A program made the translations under genes and the position numbers. Source: Comamonas sp. SCN 65-56 (GTDB lineage: Bacteria; Pseudomonadota; Gammaproteobacteria; Burkholderiales; Burkholderiaceae_C). From it: a stretch of DNA of 64,000 nucleotides. How positions within the stretch are numbered: position 1 is the stretch's first letter; every line of letters begins with the position of its first letter. Below are positions 59,216-64,000 of this stretch, one piece after another. The DNA lies in contig NZ_MEDS01000006.1 in the NCBI RefSeq assembly GCF_001724135.1, positions 101,006 through 165,005 on the forward strand, read 5' to 3'. The notes under the pieces were generated by a model that ran no database searches, was not told where the DNA came from, and saw only the letters and a list, made by a program, of their open reading frames with translations.

Positions 59216-62194
59216 TCAGGCGGCGCTGGGCACGCCCGCAAGGTAGCGCTGCAAATAACGCCCGGTAAAACTCGCCGGGTTCCCCGCCACCTCTTCCGGC
59301 GTACCGGTCGCCACCACCTGCCCGCCGCCCGCACCGCCCTCGGGACCCATGTCGATGAGCCAGTCCGCCGTCTTGATCACGTCCAGGTTGTGCTCGATCA
59401 CGACGATGGTGTTGCCCGCGTCGCGCAGACGCTCGAGCACCGTGAGCAGCAGCGCGATGTCGGCGAAGTGCAGGCCGGTCGTCGGCTCGTCGAGAATGTA
59501 GAGCGTGCGCCCGGTGTCGCGGCGCGAGAGTTCTTGCGCGAGCTTGACGCGCTGCGCCTCGCCGCCCGAGAGCGTGGTTGCGCTCTGCCCGAGGCGGATG
59601 TACGAGAGGCCCACGTCCAGCAGCGTTTGCAGCTTGCGCTCCAGCGTCGGCACGTCCTTGAAGAAGGCGTGCGCCTCCTCCACCGTCAGCTCCAGGATTT
59701 GCGCGATGGTCTTGCCCTTCCACTGCACCTCCAGCGTCTCGCGGTTGTAGCGCTGGCCGTGGCAGACGTCGCAGGGCACGTAGACGTCGGGCAGAAAGTG
59801 CATCTCCACCTTCACCACGCCGTCGCCCTGGCAGGCCTCGCAGCGCCCGCCCGCGACGTTGAATGAAAAGCGCCCCGGGCCGTAGCCCCGTTCGCGCGCC
59901 GTCGTGGTCTCGGCCATCAGCTCGCGGATCGGCGTGAACAGGCCGGTGTAGGTCGCGGGGTTGCTGCGCGGCGTGCGCCCGATCGGGCTTTGGTCGACCG
60001 CGATCACCTTGTCGAACTGCGCCAGGCCCTCGATGGCGCGCATGGGCGCGGGCTCGGCGTGCGCGCGGTGGATCTCGCGCGCCGCCGCGAGGTAGAGCGT
60101 GTCGTTGACCAGCGTCGATTTGCCCGAGCCGGACACGCCGGTGACGCAGGTCAGCAGCCCGACGGGGAAATCCACCGTCACATCCCGCAGGTTGTGGCCA
60201 GAGGCGCCGACGATGCGCAGCACATCCGTTCTTTCAAGCGCTTTATGCTCTTCGCGCCCGCCTATCAAGCGCGAATAGCTACTGTTTTTGAAAGTCTTGC
60301 GGTGCCTGGGCACCTCGATGCGCCGCTCGCCGCGCAGATACTGCCCGGTGAGCGACGCGGGCGTGGCTGCCACCTGTTCGGGCGTGCCCTGGGCCATCAC
60401 CTGCCCGCCGTGCACGCCCGCGCCCGGGCCCATGTCCACCACATGGTCGGCCGCGCGGATCATGTCCTCGTCGTGCTCGACCACGATCACGCTGTTGCCC
60501 AGGTCCCTCAGGTGCTTGAGCGTGGCGATCAGGCGCTCGTTGTCCCTCTGGTGCAGGCCGATGCTGGGTTCGTCGAGCACGTACATCACGCCGGTGAGGC
60601 CTGAGCCGATCTGGCTGGCCAGGCGTATGCGCTGCGCCTCGCCGCCCGAGAGTGTCTCGGCGCTGCGTGCCAGGCTCAGATACGGCAGGCCGACATCGTT
60701 CAAGAACGACAGCCGCGCCGTGATCTCGTGCACGATCTTGCGCGCGATCTCGGCCTTGGCCCCGGCAAGCGCCAGGTGCGCGAACCAGGCGTGCGCGTCG
60801 TGCAGCGTCATGCGCGCCACATCCTGAATCGCGCGGCGCTCGGCCCCTTCGGCGATGAAGACGTGGCGCGCCTCGCGGCGCAGGCGCGCGCCGTGGCACT
60901 CGCTGCAGGGCTGCGTGCTGCGCAGCTTGGCCAGCGCCTCGCGCACCGCCGGGGTGTCGGTTTCGCGCCAGCGCCGCGCAAGGTTGGGCAGCACGCCCTC
61001 GAACGGGTGCCGCTTGACGACGGGCTTGCCGCCATCGGCAAAGTAGGTGAACGCGATGTCTTCCTCGCCCGAGCCGTGCAGGATCACGTCGCGCACGTCT
61101 TCCGGCAGATCTTCAAACGGCGTATCGACCGCAAAGCCGTAGTGCGCCGCCAGGCTTTGCAGCATGCCGAAGTACAGCGCATTGCGCCTGTCCCACCCGG
61201 CGATCGCGCCGCTGGCCAGGCTGATCTCGGGGTAGGCGACGACGCGCGCCGGGTCGAACACCTCCTGCTGGCCCAGGCCGTCGCACGCCGGGCAGGCGCC
61301 GCTGGGCGAGTTGAACGAGAACAGCCGAGGCTCCAACTCAGGGAGCGCGTAGCTGCACAGCGGGCAGGCGTAACGGCTGGAAAAAAGGTGCTCTCGCCCG
61401 CTGTCCATGTCCAGCGCAATCACGCGGCCCGCGCCGTCCTGCCCGCCCACGCGCAGCACCGCCTCGACGCTCTCGGCGAGGCGCTGCGCGAGATCGGCGC
61501 GCACCTTCACGCGGTCGATCACGACGTCGATGTCGTGCTTCTCGGTTTTCCTGAGCGCGGGCAGCTCGTGTGCCTCGACCACCGCGCCATCGACGCGAAA
61601 GCGCACGTAACCGAGCTGTTGCATCTGCGCGAAGACCTCGGTGAACTCACCCTTCTTCTGGCGTGCGATCGGCGCGAGCAGCATCAGGCGCGTGCCCTCG
61701 GGCAGTTGCAAGAGCGCATCCACCATCTGGCTCACGGTTTGCGCCGCGAGCGGCAGATCGTGCTCGGGGCAATGGGGCGTTCCGGCGCGCGCGTACAAGA
61801 GGCGCAGGTAATCGTGAATCTCGGTGACGGTGCCCACGGTGGAGCGCGGGTTGTGGCTCGTGGCCTTCTGCTCGATCGCGATCGCGGGCGACAGGCCCTC
61901 GATCAGATCGACGTCGGGCTTGTCCAGGCGCCCGAGGAACTGGCGCGCGTAGGTGGAAAGGCTTTCCACGTAACGCCGCTGCCCCTCCGCATACAAGGTG
62001 TCGAACGCCAGTGACGACTTGCCCGAGCCCGACAGGCCGGTGATGACGACGAGCTGGTGCGCGGGCAGGTCCAGGTCGATGTTCTTGAGGTTGTGCGTGC
62101 GCGCGCCGCGGATGCTGATGCGCTGGCGGCGCAGCGCGAGCGACAGTGGGAGGCCGTCGGCATCCGGTGGCAGGGGAAGGGTGAGGTCATTCAT
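59216..62194 (-). CDS. uvrA: UvrABC excinuclease subunit A
   Basis: 992 residues, slightly longer than the usual 940-960. Two ABC ATPase modules: Walker [20 protein letters not shown] (about 52) and [17 protein letters not shown] (about 680), each with an LSGGEAQR signature. Zinc modules are CPLC...CPACDG (about 280-310) and CEACQGDG...CDVC (about 770-800). UvrA2 finds bulky DNA lesions and loads UvrB. An extra segment of about 24 residues (632-655, [18 protein letters not shown]) between the modules is encoded by a dispersed repeat copy. No LexA-like CTGT-N8-ACAG site is visible upstream in 62195-62303. Confidence 0.97.
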   Translation of the reverse strand: MNDLTLPLPPDADGLPLSLALRRQRISIRGARTHNLKNIDLDLPAHQLVVITGLSGSGKSSLAFDTLYAEGQRRYVESLSTYARQFLGRLDKPDVDLIEGLSPAIAIEQKATSHNPRSTVGTVTEIHDYLRLLYARAGTPHCPEHDLPLAAQTVSQMVDALLQLPEGTRLMLLAPIARQKKGEFTEVFAQMQQLGYVRFRVDGAVVEAHELPALRKTEKHDIDVVIDRVKVRADLAQRLAESVEAVLRVGGQDGAGRVIALDMDSGREHLFSSRYACPLCSYALPELEPRLFSFNSPSGACPACDGLGQQEVFDPARVVAYPEISLASGAIAGWDRRNALYFGMLQSLAAHYGFAVDTPFEDLPEDVRDVILHGSGEEDIAFTYFADGGKPVVKRHPFEGVLPNLARRWRETDTPAVREALAKLRSTQPCSECHGARLRREARHVFIAEGAERRAIQDVARMTLHDAHAWFAHLALAGAKAEIARKIVHEITARLSFLNDVGLPYLSLARSAETLSGGEAQRIRLASQIGSGLTGVMYVLDEPSIGLHQRDNERLIATLKHLRDLGNSVIVVEHDEDMIRAADHVVDMGPGAGVHGGQVMAQGTPEQVAATPASLTGQYLRGERRIEVPRHRKTFKNSSYSRLIGGREEHKALERTDVLRIVGASGHNLRDVTVDFPVGLLTCVTGVSGSGKSTLVNDTLYLAAAREIHRAHAEPAPMRAIEGLAQFDKVIAVDQSPIGRTPRSNPATYTGLFTPIRELMAETTTARERGYGPGRFSFNVAGGRCEACQGDGVVKVEMHFLPDVYVPCDVCHGQRYNRETLEVQWKGKTIAQILELTVEEAHAFFKDVPTLERKLQTLLDVGLSYIRLGQSATTLSGGEAQRVKLAQELSRRDTGRTLYILDEPTTGLHFADIALLLTVLERLRDAGNTIVVIEHNLDVIKTADWLIDMGPEGGAGGGQVVATGTPEEVAGNPASFTGRYLQRYLAGVPSAA
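60228..60300 (-). repeat. Dispersed palindromic repeat, copy 7, in frame inside uvrA
   Basis: Minus strand: AAAAACAGTAGCTATTCGCG, CTTGATAGGCGGGCGCGAAG, AGCATAAAGCGCTTGAAAG. The AGTAGCTATTCGCGCTTG block and the GCGCTTGAA end match the intergenic copies. It is noticeably AT-richer than the rest of uvrA and preserves the frame. Confidence 0.55.
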
Positions 62195-62303
62195 GGCGGG
62201 CAGCCCTGAACGCAGGGCAACCGGCGATTATCGGCGGTGCGGCGATTGCGCGCATGGCCCCCGGGACGCCCGTGCCGCGCCAATCGGGATCTGCGTTACG
62301 GCA

Positions 62304-63896
62304 TCAACCTGCTGGTGCCACCGGCAGGCGCACTCTGACCACGGCCTCGCCGTCTGGCCGGTTGCCCGGCTCGATCACGCCGTGATGCTCGTCCACGATG
62401 CGCCGCGCAATCGCCAGGCCAAGGCCAGTGCCCTTGTGCCGTCGCGTGAAGAACGGATCGAACACATGCGCGAGATCTTCAGGCGCGAACCCGGGGCCTT
62501 CATCCATCACGAGATAGCCAATCCAGTGGCGTCCCGCGTCGTCAACGGTTGCCTGTGTGGCCACGATGATCGTGGAGCCGCGCGGCGCGTGCTGGATCGC
62601 GTTCTCGATCAGGTTCACGTGCACCTGCAGCAGGCGGTCGCGGCTCATCAGCACCGCAGCGTCCTGCTCCAGCCGACCAAGCACCTCGACGCCCGCCATG
62701 CGTGCGGCGGTCTGGCAATTGCGGATCGCCTCGGTCAGCGTCTTGCCCAGCGGTTCGACGGCGCGCTCCGCCGGCGGTGCGCGCCCGTATTCCAGCAGAT
62801 CGGTCATGAGGCCGTTGAGGCGGTCGACTTCGCGGCGCAGCACCTGGTGGTAGCGCGGGTTGGTGCGCCCGGCCTCGGCACTGGCCTGCATGGCGTCCAG
62901 CGTCGATGAAATGCCGAACAGCGGGTTGCGCACCTCATGCGCCACGCCGGCCACCAGCCGCCCCATCGCCGCGAGCGTTTCACTGTGCCGCAGCTGCGCC
63001 TGCAAGGCCTCGCGCTCGCGTTCGGCCTGCTGGCGCTCGCTGATCTCCTGGCGCAGCTCGACAACGCTTGCCTGCAAGCGCTGTTCGCTCGCTTCCAGCA
63101 GCTTGCGCGAGACTGTGCTCTCCTGCAGTCGCTGCGCCATGGTGTTGAACTGTCGCGCCAGTGCCGCGAGCTCGTCGTTGCCGCGCACCGCGATCCGGTA
63201 ATCGAGATCGCCCGCGCCCAATGCCTGCGTGCCGGCGGCCAGGCGGCGCACCGGCGTGATGATCGCGCGCAGCAGCAGCAAACCGGTGGCCAGTGCTATC
63301 AAAAGATAGAGCGGGATCAGGTAGCGCAGCGTGCGCTGCAGGTTTGCGAACGCCGCCTCCATGTTCTTGCGCGGTTCGGACAAGTCTTCCAGCAGCATCA
63401 CCTGGATCTCGTTGTCGAAGATGTCGTCGATCGATTCGGACAGCGCGTCCAGTTGTCGCGCCGCGTCGCTGATCTCGGTCTCGCCGGTCAGCAGCAGCGC
63501 GATGTTGGTCGCCACCTCGCGGTGCATCCCGGAGACGCGGTCGCGCAGCGGCTGCGCCGCCGCGCCAAGCGGCTGCTCCGCGAAGCGCGCGATCGCGCCG
63601 TGGTGCTTGCGCACCTTGTCCAGCAGGTGCTGGCGTGCCGCCGCGGTTGGGCGGTGTTTGAAGAGCGTGAGCCAGTAGCCGATCCGGGCCGTCTTCGCCT
63701 CGATGTCGCGCAGCGTCATCAGGGAAACGCCGCTGCCCGCCTCGAGCGCCGCGGCCGCCAGTGGTCCGTCGAGCAGCGCATCAATACGCTCGAGCGTCTG
63801 CGTCGTCTGTTCAAACGTTGCATCGAGCTGGTCGCGCCGTTGCATCAGTGCATTGCCCGCACGCACCAGCTTGGCGCGCTCGGAGCCGACCTGACC
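62304..63896 (-). CDS. Sensor histidine kinase, 5' end removed by an IS insertion
   Basis: About 530 codons remain. Visible in order: part of a helical periplasmic sensor region, one transmembrane helix ([20 protein letters not shown], about residues 220-240 of the remaining protein), a HAMP domain ([20 protein letters not shown]), a coiled coil, the H-box [15 protein letters not shown]-box [12 protein letters not shown]1 DEGPGFAPE and G2 [14 protein letters not shown]. The kinase domains are complete. Upstream of 63896 the frame enters insertion-sequence DNA, so the start codon and first membrane helix are lost here. The gene should be inactive unless a new start is used. The response regulator is not in the window. 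Confidence 0.88.
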   Translation of the reverse strand, partial: GQVGSERAKLVRAGNALMQRRDQLDATFEQTTQTLERIDALLDGPLAAAALEAGSGVSLMTLRDIEAKTARIGYWLTLFKHRPTAAARQHLLDKVRKHHGAIARFAEQPLGAAAQPLRDRVSGMHREVATNIALLLTGETEISDAARQLDALSESIDDIFDNEIQVMLLEDLSEPRKNMEAAFANLQRTLRYLIPLYLLIALATGLLLLRAIITPVRRLAAGTQALGAGDLDYRIAVRGNDELAALARQFNTMAQRLQESTVSRKLLEASEQRLQASVVELRQEISERQQAEREREALQAQLRHSETLAAMGRLVAGVAHEVRNPLFGISSTLDAMQASAEAGRTNPRYHQVLRREVDRLNGLMTDLLEYGRAPPAERAVEPLGKTLTEAIRNCQTAARMAGVEVLGRLEQDAAVLMSRDRLLQVHVNLIENAIQHAPRGSTIIVATQATVDDAGRHWIGYLVMDEGPGFAPEDLAHVFDPFFTRRHKGTGLGLAIARRIVDEHHGVIEPGNRPDGEAVVRVRLPVAPAG

Positions 63897-64000
63897 TGAA
63901 CCGCCCCGGTTTCCGAGGAGGCTCAAATCTTTGAAAGGATTGAGCCATGAACAATGCAACGAAGTTTTCCGCAGAGGTGCGCGAACGCGCAGTGCGGATG
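63897..64000 (+). mobile_element. Left end of an IS3-family-like insertion sequence
   Basis: Begins with TGAACCGCCCCGGTTTCCGA, the form of an IS3-group terminal inverted repeat (TGAACCGCCCCGG), followed by a short leader with GAAAGGATTGAGCC and the start of an OrfA. The right end, target duplication and OrfB lie outside the window, so the exact subgroup is not determined. It interrupts the histidine kinase gene. Confidence 0.8.
63947..64000 (+). CDS. IS3-family-like transposase OrfA, N-terminal fragment
   Basis: Eighteen codons to the window edge: MNNATKFSAEVRERAVRM. This is the typical beginning of IS3-type OrfA proteins (the helix-turn-helix DNA-binding subunit, KFSPEVRERAVRMV in relatives). 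AAGGATTGAGCC precedes the start. The remainder is outside the window. Confidence 0.78.
   Translation, partial: MNNATKFSAEVRERAVRM

Noticed and set aside
62195..62303. SOS (LexA) box upstream of uvrA
   Set aside because: No CTGT-N8-ACAG or close variant could be found in the interval.

Overview
The window is a 64 kb piece of a GC-rich betaproteobacterial chromosome. Gene content and order (lptA-lptB-rpoN, argS-SPOR-dsbA, tsaB-rimI-corA, pntAB-fadD-mtnN) and a short AGCGCTTG-type dispersed repeat point to Burkholderiales, most likely Comamonadaceae. This assignment is by recognition, not by a search. Coding density is high, and no gene-free stretch exceeds about 275 bases. No rRNA, tRNA or CRISPR array is visible.

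Layout. 1-6.3 kb: a left-truncated CHASE-PAS-PAS-GGDEF sensor, a corrinoid adenosyltransferase, a PaaI-like thioesterase, a zinc-ribbon protein, a uracil permease and a PIN-domain protein. 6.2-11.7 kb (minus): VanX-type dipeptidase, RlmL, a thioesterase, RpoN, LptB and LptA, several with 4-base overlaps. 11.8-14.8 kb (minus): DsbA, a SPOR protein and ArgS. 15-16.4 kb: a PsiF-repeat protein, a GNAT gene broken by one in-frame TGA, and a DUF2214-like membrane protein. 16.3-22.4 kb: a LysR regulator divergent from malate synthase G, an SGNH lipoprotein esterase and DacB. 22.6-25.6 kb (plus): TsaB, RimI, a degenerate uracil-DNA-glycosylase-like protein and CorA. 25.7-34.5 kb (minus): a CoA-thioester operon (MarR regulator, DmdC-like acyl-CoA dehydrogenase, Liv-type binding protein, thioesterase, SDR dehydrogenase, thiolase, feruloyl-CoA synthase-like ligase, enoyl-CoA hydratase) that reads as side-chain beta-oxidation of hydroxycinnamate-like acids. 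34.6-40.2 kb (minus): MtnN, FadD, PntB, PntA. 40.4-43.3 kb (plus): YafJ-type amidotransferase, an SMR transporter and a YtcJ-like amidohydrolase.

43.5-59.2 kb is a probable acquired catabolic island. Its base composition is lower by hand count. Its left edge abuts the C-terminal stump of a carboxymuconolactone-decarboxylase-like gene, and its right edge stops 17 bases from uvrA. It carries a CaiB-type CoA-transferase, a double-domain fused acyl-CoA dehydrogenase, a second acyl-CoA dehydrogenase, an aldehyde dehydrogenase, a complete Liv-type ABC importer, a cytochrome P450, a zinc alcohol dehydrogenase, a LysR regulator and an atypical crotonase. Together these suggest uptake, P450 hydroxylation, alcohol to aldehyde to acid oxidation, CoA transfer and beta-oxidation-like shortening of an unidentified substrate. 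Two promoters 11 kb apart in the island share the same palindrome placed exactly 10 bases upstream of a similar -35/-10 pair, which is good evidence for one regulon.

59.2-64 kb (minus): UvrA, then a sensor histidine kinase whose 5' end is cut off by an IS3-like insertion sequence running off the right edge.

A second theme is a roughly 50-60 base palindromic repeat family. It lies between genes and also in frame inside rlmL and uvrA, possibly inside rpoN, and forms the 3' end of the PIN gene.
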